DNA of 64,000 bases from NCBI GenBank assembly GCA_037693485.1, contig CM075351.1, positions 11,279,001-11,343,000 on the forward strand, in the 5' to 3' direction. The position numbers and the translations under genes were made by a program. Origin of the DNA: Kitagawia praeruptora. Lineage: Eukaryota; Streptophyta; Magnoliopsida; Apiales; Apiaceae. Below are positions 35,880-50,144 of the stretch, in pieces. How positions within the stretch are numbered: position 1 is the first letter of the stretch; the number at the start of each line of letters is the position of its first letter. Below the pieces are notes generated by a model that was given only the letters and a program-made list of their open reading frames with translations, was not told where the DNA came from and did no database searches.

Positions 35880-38800
35880 TGTAATAACCCGAATTTTCAG
35901 AAAATGATTTTAGTATTATTTTAAGAATATTAATGTTTTCCTAAAATGAGGAGGAAATTTTTTATTTTATTTTATTGTTCATTATTCCAGTTCAAGGAAT
36001 TTCAAAAGCAAATTATTTAATTATTGTCTGGTTCGGTGTAATTATGAACTATATTATGTGATTATTGTTGGAAGGTGGAATATATATGAAGTTGTGTTTA
36101 TATGTTTATATGATGATTTGTGTGAGCTGTGAAGGCTGATGTATTTTATTTATATTTTGAGGAGTTAAATATATTTAAATCATGCATTTTGATCCTCTGT
36201 TAATTTTATAAAATTATCGGAGGAATTAAAAATCATGAAATCTCTTGAAATATTATCTTTATTTATTTATTAAGTTTTTTAAATTGTTGGGTGGATTAAT
36301 TTGGGAGTTGTGATATTTTAAAAATGATTTTAAGAGTTTTATTGTATTTAAAGGATCAAAACTTTGAAAATTCATATTTAATTCATTTTTGATCCGAAAA
36401 ATATTTTAAAAATATGTGGGTGCTCCTAATTTTATACTCTTCATTTTAAAAATGAAAAGTTTATTTTTCTGAAATTTTATTTAATTTCGATTTATAAAGT
36501 GGTTTATTTGTTTTAAAAGTGAATAAGTAGTGTTAGAATTGGGCCCGAAAGAAGTTGTAAGTAGTAATATAAGTTTGGGCCTAAGCCCATTAAGCATAAG
36601 AAACAGACGCAACATACAAACAGATCGGGGAGAGAGTTCTAGAGAAACGGGAAGAAATTGGGGAAAAAAGAAGATGAGAATTGGGGGTGTTGATTCTTAA
36701 TCAATTGAACCATATATGTATGTATGTATAGTCGTGTGTGTGTGTGTGTATATGTAAGCTCGTGTGTGTGTGGGTGTGCGAGCTGTGTGTGTGCGCGAGA
36801 TGGAGTGGTGTGCAGCGGACGGAGCGGTGGACGGAGGAACAGGCCGGAGTCGCGTGCGGCGGTTGCTGGAGGTGGTCGCCGGCGTCTTGTAGTGGTCAGG
36901 CAGGGAGGCTGTGCCGCGGTGGTGGATTAGCACTACAGTAGAGAGGGAGAGATGGTGGAGAGTGGTTCGATCTTTTGGTGGGTCGGAATCGAAAGGGTAT
37001 AATCTCGTACTTTAATTATTTAATTTTCGATTATCATTGATTAATTGTTTTAATTTAATTAGTTGTAAATTGTGAGTATATTGTTTGATTGTAGTAAATT
37101 ATTTATTTAATTAGTATCGTAGCAATTTAATTAGTTGTGAAATTGCAAGTTAAATATGTGATTTTCGTAATTGAATTAAAGTGGTAAATTGTGGATATTA
37201 CTATGTTTTGTGAATTAAATTGGAAAATAGAGTTGATTATTATTATTATTTGTTAATTAAATTGCGAGTATTGTTAAATTGTTATAATTGTAATTGAATT
37301 TAATTCGTGAGTTAATGTGTCAATTTTTGGGATTTGATGAATTGTTAGAGTTTATAATTGGAAGTTGAATTGGGAATTTTGATAAAGATTAAAGTATAAA
37401 TGGTTAAGTGTGAATTGATTGTTGTAGGGATTGTAAATAAGATACTTGTATAGTAATCAATGTATATAGATTTATTATCTGATTTTCTTTTAACTGATAG
37501 TGATTAATGAATATGATATATGACTAGCAAGTCGTAATTTGTATTTAGAGTGATAATTATAATTGTTAAATTTCTTGTGTGTTAATCGAATCAATGGGCT
37601 TAATTGATTAAATGGTAATCAATTTTAGTCAATAATTGAGTTTGACCGTAGTATTTGATAAATGTCTTATATGCAAGGATTAGATTTAATCGAGTCGATA
37701 ATTAAAGGTTTATGTGACTTACTTGTTATATATGTCCATCGATAAATGTTTACGTGCTAAGTGCTATAAGTCGAGTCAATTGCTTGGTATTTGTTTACAA
37801 TTGATCAAATGATTATCGATAATGGTTTTGGGTAGAAAGTTGAATTGTTATTGTTATAGGAGGTGTAAGTATATGAATGGCTAATTGGCTATGTGCTAAA
37901 TGGTATAAATTAAGTTATAGTATATGTTGAAAGTATAAGTGCCAACTACGTGGTGTTGGCTTAAATGTGGATAAACGTAGTTTACTTTTCTTACGTGTTG
38001 AGGTGCCGCATGTCTGGGCGGGTAAATTTCTTTACATGTTTAGTTGCCGCATGTCTGGGCGGATACTTTTCCTTATGTGCTAGTTGCCGCATGTTCGGGC
38101 GGGTACTTTTCATTATTTGTTTACTTTTATGTTGCTGCAAGTTGAGGCAGCTTTTATTTTATCAAAAGCAGGGTTATAAATTGTTTTGTTTGGCATGGAG
38201 GGGCTGAGCCCATAGTCCGATAAACGAATACTACATGCCGAAATTTTCTGAAAATCCCCTGCATTTAAATTTATTTAACTTATTTGATTTCAATGATTTA
38301 AGGGTATGATTTGGGTGTTAACTGTTTATGTGTATATGCGTTAAGTGAATTAATTTGAGGGTAATTGTTGTCTCGAGGTTTATGTGTTAATTTGAGGATT
38401 AAATGTGTCTTGAGGATTGATTGTGTATTGTGTGTCTTTATCTATATATTAAATTGGTTTAAGTCTATTAAATGGATATAAGTGTGTTATGTGCATTAAG
38501 TGGTAATATAGTAGTCAATTATAGGAAGGACACCTATAGTTTGACTTTATGTGACTTAGTGGTAATTCCGAGTGGTGTCTACTCGAGATACAAGGTAGGA
38601 CTGACACGTACTCGTAACAATTACAGTACCATTAGGGCGTGATCAAGTGGAGCAACGTGTATCAAAAAGGGAAAGATCGAGGCATCGTGTAAAGTTCATG
38701 GAACTGCTTGGGCGAAACGCCAAGGATTTATTCGCGGTGTTCCGTTTGGTGCTAAGGACCAGAGGCAAGTTAATTAATACATACTCTATCGTTCAGAGTA

Positions 38801-40811
38801 TATTTATTTTAAAATATATGAAATGTGTAGAATAAGACCTCAGTCCATATTTGCAAGATTTCTTCTATCTTTATCTTGATAAATTGTTTATTTTTAAGTG
38901 AAATGATTTGATTGGAAATATATGTGATATGGAGAGAGTGATATACTATAAGGAGTAAAGTGATATGGGAAGAAATGATATCAGTTGTTATTTATAGTTA
39001 TTCTTACGACATTATGGTATCAGTTGATATCTAAAGTTATTTTATGATATTATAATTAGGTGTAAATTGGGGATATTGAATTCTAAACTGTTTTAGACGT
39101 TATTAATAAATATTTTGTTATACAAGGGGACAACAGTTGATATCTACAGATTTTTCTTAAAAAGGGACTTACATGTAAAGTATTTTAGTTGGTGTATTTT
39201 AAAGGTATTGATATATGAATGGAAAAGTGGAAGGGGTTATCTTGAGAGGTATATTTTCGAAAACCCGGACAAAGTTTTTAGAAAGAATTTCACAATAATT
39301 AACCTAATGGCAACATCACCAATAAACTAGTGTTTATTTAATTATTAGATACCTCTCGAAGCATCTACTAATTAAATAAACCTTATTCGTCTAATTAAAT
39401 TTATTTAATTAGATGAATATTATTTTTAAAATGTTTTCTTAAAATCGCTTTGTTCCGGAATAATAATAAAGATATTTCGATGGTTATAAATGAGACATTT
39501 TTGGTTAAAAATATCTGGAATGATATCGATAATTGTTATTTTAATGGTTATTTAATTCAATGAATATTAATTATAATATTCATTTAAAAGGGATTATTGA
39601 ATAGTTATTCCTTAGATATTCTAAGTGTTCTAAGGGTGATTAAATATTGTTAAAAGGTTATTTAAGGAATTTCATAGTGAAATGAATGTATGTCTTGAAT
39701 TGATATACCTGTATATATGTTTTCAAATGATTATAATACGAATATGAAAATGGAAAGGTGAAATGTGAAATGGAATTGAAAATGATACACGGGAATGGAA
39801 ATGTGAAATGGTGTTGATAAATGGAATAATGATTTTATAAAAAGGGGGGATCAGCAACAAACTTGCATAAGAGGTTGTGTCAGGGCTGTGTGCGACATAA
39901 TCTAGCATTCATTATATGATTCGGCACGAAGATGCCAAGGGAGGATGTTAGCAGGTGGCCTTCCTCCGGGAGGATGTTAGCAGGTGGCCTTCCTCCAGGG
40001 ATGATGTTAGCAGGTGGCCTTCATTCCTTCTACCGGTAGTAAAAAGGGACGGGTACGGAGGACGACTGATCATCGTGCCTCACGTATTCGGCAACAGTGA
40101 AAATCCCCAAAACTTAAAAGAAAGAATTGATAATGGTTTCAGAGTTGTGTACTGAAAAAGGAAAATGGTATGAAATGATGGAATTGTTTTACAATAAGAA
40201 GATAAACTGATTTTATATTACTTTTACATACAGTTGTTGTATAAAAGGAAATGGAAAGATTATATTGAGAGCTTGATTTTAAATGTTATATTACTTTGAG
40301 ATATTATACTAAGATGATGTATTGATTATTATCTTGTTATAGAAGAGAACTGATATTATATTATCAATAAGTAAGTAATAACTTGCTGAGCAATTCTTTC
40401 GCTCATACTTGCTTGTTTTCAAATATTAACTTTTCAGTGGAAGGTAGCCGGACAAGGTTATCTGCATGGCTTAGATGAAGCGGGCAGCGTGCCCTTATGA
40501 AGACAATATGATCTAGAAAGTTTATGGCTGGAGTAAGTTATATGTAAGTATATTGATGTGTAATATATATGTTACTTTGCATAATATAGTACTAGTTGCT
40601 GGTGTACTTCTCAACGAAGTTATACTAGTAGTAAGGAGTTGATTCTTGTTTCTAGCCCTATAACCTAAAAGATGCTTGGTGGTTGGGGTCTCAATGTTGT
40701 AACTTAATTATTAATGACTACAGATGGTTTAATGTGGTTAAGCAGGTGATTTGTTATTAAGGATTTCCGCGTGACGACCAAATCCCTGACCCCGGATTTG
40801 GGGGCGTTACA
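35880..40811 (+). repeat. LTR 3 of the array (4932 bp)
   Basis: Inner type. Shares TTTCACAAT (near 39290) only with LTR 4; private GATAAAC near 40201. Confidence 0.93.
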
Positions 40812-42270
40812 GTTTGGTATCAGAGCTGAGGTTATAGTAAACTAGAAACGAGAGTGAGTAGGAGTGTGTATAAATATGTGAGAACGTCAGAGCTCATGTA
40901 GAGTTCATGTTGGACTATCGGGTGTAGTGCCAATGATTAAGTTAAGATTTGAATGCTATGTTGAAGGATATGTTGAGATAGAACTCCCTGAGATTATTAA
41001 CGTTGATGATTGAATCCTAGTGACTATTACGAGTCGACGATGACGTAAGTTATCAAGTTCCTTAGGGTGTGCCTGGAAAAGAACAGCTCTGGGATCGAAC
41101 GATTATCCGTCAGAGGAGCCGACATAAAAGGCATCCGTGGAGACTTTGGCAATATCCCCATTGTTGAATCTTTTTGATTTCCTCCCCAATCTATAAATTA
41201 TTTGACATATCTCTAAGGGAGAATTTTGATAAAGGATATATTTCCTCTTCGAAGTTATTCTTTAATACTTATGTTAAGCCATATTAAATTTCAATTGTGC
41301 CAAGGGCTTTCATTGTACTTACCTTCAGGTTTTCGAAGCCCTATCAAATGATATTGTTTCAAACTTCCACTTTTCTTCAATGGTGGATAATTCAATGGTG
41401 ATATAGCACCACTTGCTTGTTGAATACTAGTATCTTTCTGGTTATCCTTTTCTTTGGAAATCGCGCCTTGGAAATTTTTCGATTTTAATCCAAGGTGTTC
41501 CTTTGAGAATTAATTGTCAGAAGATGATTATTATTGACTTGACTTTGAATTTCTTTCATACTTCTCAACTTCCACTGAGACGAACAACCCTATACATAGA
41601 GGGGCCACAAGGACTATCTGTCTGTGTGATAGAAGTCTGATGGGACGCCATCACTTGTGAGTTGTGAAATACAAGAAGGCTAATTACCTTTAGTAATGTC
41701 TCGACTGAGACACGCAACATGAGTTCTTATGATCATATTGATCTCTCGGTAAATTCTCTCATTTCCAATAAGGTTTGTTTCAAAACTCATAATCCTATGG
41801 TCACCAGTGGGTGACATTTGTCTTGATATGACAGCTATCTTTTCAAAGCTTCATGATTCTTGTTAACTCTAATAAATTTCAAGGGGATGCCAACCAGGTC
41901 AGACAACTCGAAATTCGCTGATAGAAGTTAGATTCGAATGGAATCGCCAAGAGCTGGAGCGAATCGCAAAACGAATAGAATATCAGTGGCATATTGATAG
42001 AATTAGTCCGCTCTCTCTCAAGGATAGGATAATAATGGCAAGTTGGTCGACACATATATGTGAAAGGAATAGTGATGGGTTGTAAAACTCCAGTGATAAC
42101 TGTGTCAAGTATGGATTCTATGGTTGAGAATTGAGGTTTTGGAGGAGTTGGTTTACGAAGGGACAATATCTTCGGTTTTGTAGAATAAGAGTTGATGATG
42201 AAAGAGTTAAGGAATCCCAGTAGTGGCCTTGGCTGATTCCGTGGACGGAATCCTTTTAAGGGGGGTAGAC
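40812..42270 (+). other. Internal region 3 (1459 bp), non-coding
   Basis: Same features as region 2, with no difference noticed by eye. Confidence 0.9.
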
Positions 42271-45200
42271 TGTAATAACCCGAATTTTCAGAAAATGATT
42301 TTAGTATTATTTTAAGAATATTAATGTTTTCCTAAAATGAGGAGGAAATTTTTTATTTTATTTTATTGTTCATTATTCCAGTTCAAGGAATTTCAAAAGC
42401 AAATTATTTAATTATTGTCTGGTTCGGTGTAATTATGAACTATATTATGTGATTATTGTTGGAAGGTGGAATATATATGAAGTTGTGTTTATATGTTTAT
42501 ATGATGATTTGTGTGAGCTGTGAAGGCTGATGTATTTTATTTATATTTTGAGGAGTTAAATATATTTAAATCATGCATTTTGATCCTCTGTTAATTTTAT
42601 AAAATTATCGGAGGAATTAAAAATCATGAAATCTCTTGAAATATTATCTTTATTTATTTATTAAGTTTTTTAAATTGTTGGGTGGATTAATTTGGGAGTT
42701 GTGATATTTTAAAAATGATTTTAAGAGTTTTATTGTATTTAAAGGATCAAAACTTTGAAAATTCATATTTAATTCATTTTTGATCCGAAAAATATTTTAA
42801 AAATATGTGGGTGCTCCTAATTTTATACTCTTCATTTTAAAAATGAAAAGTTTATTTTTCTGAAATTTTATTTAATTTCGATTTATAAAGTGGTTTATTT
42901 GTTTTAAAAGTGAATAAGTAGTGTTAGAATTGGGCCCGAAAGAAGTTGTAAGTAGTAATATAAGTTTGGGCCTAAGCCCATTAAGCATAAGAAACAGACG
43001 CAACATACAAACAGATCGGGGAGAGAGTTCTAGAGAAACGGGAAGAAATTGGGGAAAAAAGAAGATGAGAATTGGGGGTGTTGATTCTTAATCAATTGAA
43101 CCATATATGTATGTATGTATAGTCGTGTGTGTGTGTGTGTATATGTAAGCTCGTGTGTGTGTGGGTGTGCGAGCTGTGTGTGTGCGCGAGATGGAGTGGT
43201 GTGCAGCGGACGGAGCGGTGGACGGAGGAACAGGCCGGAGTCGCGTGCGGCGGTTGCTGGAGGTGGTCGCCGGCGTCTTGTAGTGGTCAGGCAGGGAGGC
43301 TGTGCCGCGGTGGTGGATTAGCACTACAGTAGAGAGGGAGAGATGGTGGAGAGTGGTTCGATCTTTTGGTGGGTCGGAATCGAAAGGGTATAATCTCGTA
43401 CTTTAATTATTTAATTTTCGATTATCATTGATTAATTGTTTTAATTTAATTAGTTGTAAATTGTGAGTATATTGTTTGATTGTAGTAAATTATTTATTTA
43501 ATTAGTATCGTAGCAATTTAATTAGTTGTGAAATTGCAAGTTAAATATGTGATTTTCGTAATTGAATTAAAGTGGTAAATTGTGGATATTACTATGTTTT
43601 GTGAAATAAATTGGAAAATAGAGTTGATTATTATTATTATTTGTTAATTAAATTGCGAGTATTGTTAAATTGTTATAATTGTAATTGAATTTAATTCGTG
43701 AGTTAATGTGTCAATTTTTGGGATTTGATGAATTGTTAGAGTTTATAATTGGAAGTTGAATTGGGAATTTTGATAAAGATTAAAGTATAAATGGTTAAGT
43801 GTGAATTGATTGTTGTAGGGATTGTAAATAAGATACTTGTATAGTAATCAATGTATATAGATTTATTATCTGATTTTCTTTTAACTGATAGTGATTAATG
43901 AATATGATATATGACTAGCAAGTCGTAATTTGTATTTAGAGTGATAATTATAATTGTTAAATTTCTTGTGTGTTAATCGAATCAATGGGCTTAATTGATT
44001 AAATGGTAATCAATTTTAGTCAATAATTGAGTTTGACCGTAGTATTTGATAAATGTCTTATATGCAAGGATTAGATTTAATCGAGTCGATAATTAAAGGT
44101 TTATGTGACTTACTTGTTATATATGTCCATCGATAAATGTTTACGTGCTAAGTGCTATAAGTCGAGTCAATTGCTTGGTATTTGTTTACAATTGATCAAA
44201 TGATTATCGATAATGGTTTTGGGTAGAAAGTTGAATTGTTATTGTTATAGGAGGTGTAAGTATATGAATGGCTAATTGGCTATGTGCTAAATGGTATAAA
44301 TTAAGTTATAGTATATGTTGAAAGTATAAGTGCCAACTACGTGGTGTTGGCTTAAATGTGGATAAACGTAGTTTACTTTTCTTACGTGTTGAGGTGCCGC
44401 ATGTCTGGGCGGGTAAATTTCTTTACATGTTTAGTTGCCGCATGTCTGGGCGGATACTTTTCCTTATGTGCTAGTTGCCGCATGTTCGGGCGGGTACTTT
44501 TCATTATTTGTTTACTTTTATGTTGCTGCAAGTTGAGGCAGCTTTTATTTTATCAAAAGCAGGGTTATAAATTGTTTTGTTTGGCATGGAGGGGCTGAGC
44601 CCATAGTCCGATAAACGAATACTACATGCCGAAATTTTCTGAAAATCCCCTGCATTTAAATTTATTTAACTTATTTGATTTCAATGATTTAAGGGTATGA
44701 TTTGGGTGTTAACTGTTTATGTGTATATGCGTTAAGTGAATTAATTTGAGGGTAATTGTTGTCTCGAGGTTTATGTGTTAATTTGAGGATTAAATGTGTC
44801 TTGAGGATTGATTGTGTATTGTGTGTCTTTATCTATATATTAAATTGGTTTAAGTCTATTAAATGGATATAAGTGTGTTATGTGCATTAAGTGGTAATAT
44901 AGTAGTCAATTATAGGAAGGACACCTATAGTTTGACTTTATGTGACTTAGTGGTAATTCCGAGTGGTGTCTACTCGAGATACAAGGTAGGACTGACACGT
45001 ACTCGTAACAATTACAGTACCATTAGGGCGTGATCAAGTGGAGCAACGTGTATCAAAAAGGGAAAGATCGAGGCATCGTGTAAAGTTCATGGAACTGCTT
45101 GGGCGAAACGCCAAGGATTTATTCGCGGTGTTCCGTTTGGTGCTAAGGACCAGAGGCAAGTTAATTAATACATACTCTATCGTTCAGAGTATATTTATTT

Positions 45201-47202
45201 TAAAATATATGAAATGTGTAGAATAAGACCTCAGTCCATATTTGCAAGATTTCTTCTATCTTTATCTTGATAAATTGTTTATTTTTAAGTGAAATGATTT
45301 GATTGGAAATATATGTGATATGGAGAGAGTGATATACTATAAGGAGTAAAGTGATATGGGAAGAAATGATATCAGTTGTTATTTATAGTTATTCTTACGA
45401 CATTATGGTATCAGTTGATATCTAAAGTTATTTTATGATATTATAATTAGGTGTAAATTGGGGATATTGAATTCTAAACTGTTTTAGACGTTATTAATAA
45501 ATATTTTGTTATACAAGGGGACAACAGTTGATATCTACAGATTTTTCTTAAAAAGGGACTTACATGTAAAGTATTTTAGTTGGTGTATTTTAAAGGTATT
45601 GATATATGAATGGAAAAGTGGAAGGGGTTATCTTGAGAGGTATATTTTCGAAAACCCGGACAAAGTTTTTAGAAAGAATTTCACAATAATTAACCTAATG
45701 GCAACATCACCAATAAACTAGTGTTTATTTAATTATTAGATACCTCTCGAAGCATCTACTAATTAAATAAACCTTATTCGTCTAATTAAATTTATTTAAT
45801 TAGATGAATATTATTTTTAAAATGTTTTCTTAAAATCGCTTTGTTCCGGAATAATAATAAAGATATTTCGATGGTTATAAATGAGACATTTTTGGTTAAA
45901 AATATCTGGAATGATATCGATAATTGTTATTTTAATGGTTATTTAATTCAATGAATATTAATTATAATATTCATTTAAAAGGGATTATTGAATAGTTATT
46001 CCTTAGATATTCTAAGTGTTCTAAGGGTGATTAAATATTGTTAAAAGGTTATTTAAGGAATTTCATAGTGAAATGAATGTATGTCTTGAATTGATATACC
46101 TGTATATATGTTTTCAAATGATTATAATACGAATATGAAAATGGAAAGGTGAAATGTGAAATGGAATTGAAAATGATACACGGGAATGGAAATGTGAAAT
46201 GGTGTTGATAAATGGAATAATGATTTTATAAAAAGGGGGGATCAGCAACAAACTTGCATAAGAGGTTGTGTCAGGGCTGTGTGCGACATAATCTAGCATT
46301 CATTATATGATTCGGCACGAAGATGCCAAGGGAGGATGTTAGCAGGTGGCCTTCCTCCGGGAGGATGTTAGCAGGTGGCCTTCCTCCAGGGATGATGTTA
46401 GCAGGTGGCCTTCATTCCTTCTACCGGTAGTAAAAAGGGACGGGTACGGAGGACGACTGATCATCGTGCCTCACGTATTCGGCAACAGTGAAAATCCCCA
46501 AAACTTAAAAGAAAGAATTGATAATGGTTTCAGAGTTGTGTACTGAAAAAGGAAAATGGTATGAAATGATGGAATTGTTTTACAATAAGAAGAGAAACTG
46601 ATTTTATATTACTTTTACATACAGTTGTTGTATAAAAGGAAATGGAAAGATTATATTGAGAGCTTGATTTTAAATGTTATATTACTTTGAGATATTATAC
46701 TAAGATGATGTATTGATTATTATCTTGTTATAGAAGAGAACTGATATTATATTATCAATAAGTAAGTAATAACTTGCTGAGCAATTCTTTCGCTCATACT
46801 TGCTTGTTTTCAAATATTAACTTTTCAGTGGAAGGTAGCCGGACAAGGTTATCTGCATGGCTTAGATGAAGCGGGCAGCGTGCCCTTATGAAGACAATAT
46901 GATCTAGAAAGTTTATGGCTGGAGTAAGTTATATGTAAGTATATTGATGTGTAATATATATGTTACTTTGCATAATATAGTACTAGTTGCTGGTGTACTT
47001 CTCAACGAAGTTATACTAGTAGTAAGGAGTTGATTCTTGTTTCTAGCCCTATAACCTAAAAGATGCTTGGTGGTTGGGGTCTCAATGTTGTAACTTAATT
47101 ATTAATGACTACAGATGGTTTAATGTGGTTAAGCAGGTGATTTGTTATTAAGGATTTCCGCGTGACGACCAAATCCCTGACCCCGGATTTGGGGGCGTTA
47201 CA
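42271..47202 (+). repeat. LTR 4 of the array (4932 bp)
   Basis: Inner type, closest to LTR 3. Private change GAAATAAATTGG near 43603. Confidence 0.93.
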
Positions 47203-48661
47203 GTTTGGTATCAGAGCTGAGGTTATAGTAAACTAGAAACGAGAGTGAGTAGGAGTGTGTATAAATATGTGAGAACGTCAGAGCTCATGTAGAGTTCATG
47301 TTGGACTATCGGGTGTAGTGCCAATGATTAAGTTAAGATTTGAATGCTATGTTGAAGGATATGTTAAGATAGAACTCCCTGAGATTATTAACGTTGATGA
47401 TTGAATCCTAGTGACTATTACGAGTCGACGATGACGTAAGTTATCAAGTTCCTTAGGGTGTGCCTGGAAAAGAACAGCTCTGGGATCGAACGATTATCCG
47501 TCAGAGGAGCCGACATAAAAGGCATCCGTGGAGACTTTGGCAATATCCCCATTGTTGAATCTTTTTGATTTCCTCCCCAATCTATAAATTATTTGACATA
47601 TCTCTAAGGGAGAATTTTGATAAAGGATATATTTCCTCTTCGAAGTTATTCTTTAATACTTATGTTAAGCCATATTAAATTTCAATTGTGCCAAGGGCTT
47701 TCATTGTACTTACCTTCAGGTTTTCGAAGCCCTATCAAATGATATTGTTTCAAACTTCCACTTTTCTTCAATGGTGGATAATTCAATGGTGATATAGCAC
47801 CACTTGCTTGTTGAATACTAGTATCTTTCTGGTTATCCTTTTCTTTGGAAATCGCGCCTTGGAAATTTTTCGATTTTAATCCATGGTGTTCCTTTGAGAA
47901 TTAATTGTCAGAAGATGATTATTATTGACTTGACTTTGAATTTCTTTCATACTTCTCAACTTCCACTGAGACGAACAACCCTATACATAGAGGGGCCACA
48001 AGGACTATCTGTCTGTGTGATAGAAGTCTGATGGGACGCCATCACTTGTGAGTTGTGAAATACAAGAAGGCTAATTACCTTTAGTAATGTCTCGACTGAG
48101 ACACGCAACATGAGTTCTTATGATCATATTGATCTCTCGGTAAATTCTCTCATTTCCAATAAGGTTTGTTTCAAAACTCATAATCCTATGGTCACCAGTG
48201 GGTGACATTTGTCTTGATATGATAGCTATCTTTTCAAAGCTTCATGATTCTTGTTAACTCTAATAAATTTCAAGGGGATGCCAACCAGGTCAGACAACTC
48301 GAAATTCGCTGATAGAAGTTAGATTCGAATGGAATCGCCAAGAGCTGGAGCGAATCGCAAAACGAATAGAATATCAGTGGCATATTGATAGAATTAGTTC
48401 GCTCTCTCTCAAGGATAGGATAATAATGGCAAGTTGGTCGACACATATATGTGAAAGGAATAGTGATGGGTTGTAAAACTCCAGTGATAACTGTGTCAAG
48501 TATGGATTCTATGGTTGAGAATTGAGGTTTTGGAGGAGTTGGTTTACGAAGGGACAATATCTTCGGTTTTGTAGAATAAGAGTTGATGATGAAAGAGTTA
48601 AGGAATCCCAGTAGTGGCCTTAGCTGATTCCGTGGACGGAATCCTTTTAAGGGGGGTAGAC
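47203..48661 (+). other. Internal region 4 (1459 bp), mosaic
   Basis: The 5' part carries the region 2/3 variants (..GAGTAGG.., ..GGAGCCGAC.., ..CATTGTAC..). The 3' part (..TTAGTTCGC.. near 48397, ..CCTTAGCTG.. near 48620) carries the region 1 variants. A switch therefore lies between about 47710 and 48397. Confidence 0.85.
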
Positions 48662-49879
48662 TGTAATAACCCGAATTTTCAGAAAATGATTTTAGTATTA
48701 TTTTAAGAATATTAATGTTTTCCTAAAATGAGGAGGAAATTTTTTATTTTATTTTATTGTTCATTATTCCAGTTCAAGGAATTTCAAAAGCAAATTATTT
48801 ACTTATTGTCTGGTTCGGTGTAATTATGAACTATATTATGTGATTATTGTTGGAAGGTGGAATATATATGAAGTTGTGTTTATATGTTTATATGATGATT
48901 TGTGTGAGCTGTGAAGGCTGATGTATTTTATTTATATTTTGAGGAGTTAAATATATTTAAATCATGCATTTTGATCCTCTGTTAATTTTATAAAATTATC
49001 GGAGGAATTAAAAATCATGAAATCTCTTGAAATATTATCTTTATTTATTTATTAAGTTTTTTAAATTGTTGGGTGGATTAATTTGGGAGTTATGATATTT
49101 TAAAAATGATTTTAAGAGTTTTATTGTATTTAAAGGATCAAAACTTTGAAAATTCATATTTAATTCATTTTTGATCCGAAAAATATTTTAAAAATATGTG
49201 GGTGCTCCTAATTTTATACTCTTCATTTTAAAAATGAAAAGTTTATTTTTCTGAAATTTTATTTAATTTCGATTTATAAAGTGGTTTATTTGTTTTAAAA
49301 GTGAATAAGTAGTGTTAGAATTGGGCCCGAAAGAAGTTGTAAGTAGTAATATAAGTTTGGGCCTAAGCCCGTTAAGCATAAGAAACAGACGCAACATACA
49401 AACAGATCGGGGAGAGAGTTCTAGAGAAACGGGAAGAAATTGGGGAAAAAAGAAGATGAGAATTGGGGGTGTTGATTCTTAATCAATTGAACCATATATG
49501 TATGTATGTATAGTCGTGTGTGTGTGTGTATATGTAAGCTCGTGTGTGTGTGGGTGTGCGAGCTGTGTGTGTGCGCGAGATGGAGTGGTGTGCAGCGGAC
49601 GGAGCGGTGGACGGAGGAACAGGCCGGAGTCGCGTGCGGCGGTTGCTGGAGGTGGTCGCCGGCGTCTTGTAGTGGTCAGGCAGGGAGGCTGTGCCGCGGT
49701 GGTGGATTAGCACTGCAGTAGAGAGGGAGAGATGGTGGAGAGTGGTTCGATCTTTTGGTGGGTCGGAATCGAAAGGGTATAATCTCGTACTTTAATTATT
49801 TAATTTTCGATTATCATTGATTAATTGTTTTAATTTAATTAGTTGTAAATTGTGAGTATATTGTTTGATTGTAGTAAAT

Positions 49880-50144
49880 TACTCCCTCCGTCCCTTTTGA
49901 TTGTTAACATTTCACTTTTTCAAAACTTTCTGGCACGCATTTTAAGGTGCATTTTAAGGATAGTTAAATAACTTTTTTTTAAAATTTTCTTTTTTTGTAT
50001 AAAAATTTAATGTTTAAATTTTTATACAGAAAAAGAAAATTTTAAAAAAAAGTTATTTAACTATCCTTAAAATGCACCTTAAAATGCGTGCCAGAAAGTT
50101 TTGAAAAAGTGAAATGTTAACAATCAAAAGGGACGGAGGGAGTA
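49880..50144. mobile_element. Stowaway hairpin MITE, copy 1 (261 bp)
   Basis: CTCCCTCCGTCCC (49882) to GGGACGGAGGGAG (50142), with TA duplication at both sides. The uninterrupted site is visible in LTRs 1-4. The whole element is a near-perfect inverted repeat with arms of about 130 bp, able to form one long hairpin RNA. Confidence 0.95.
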
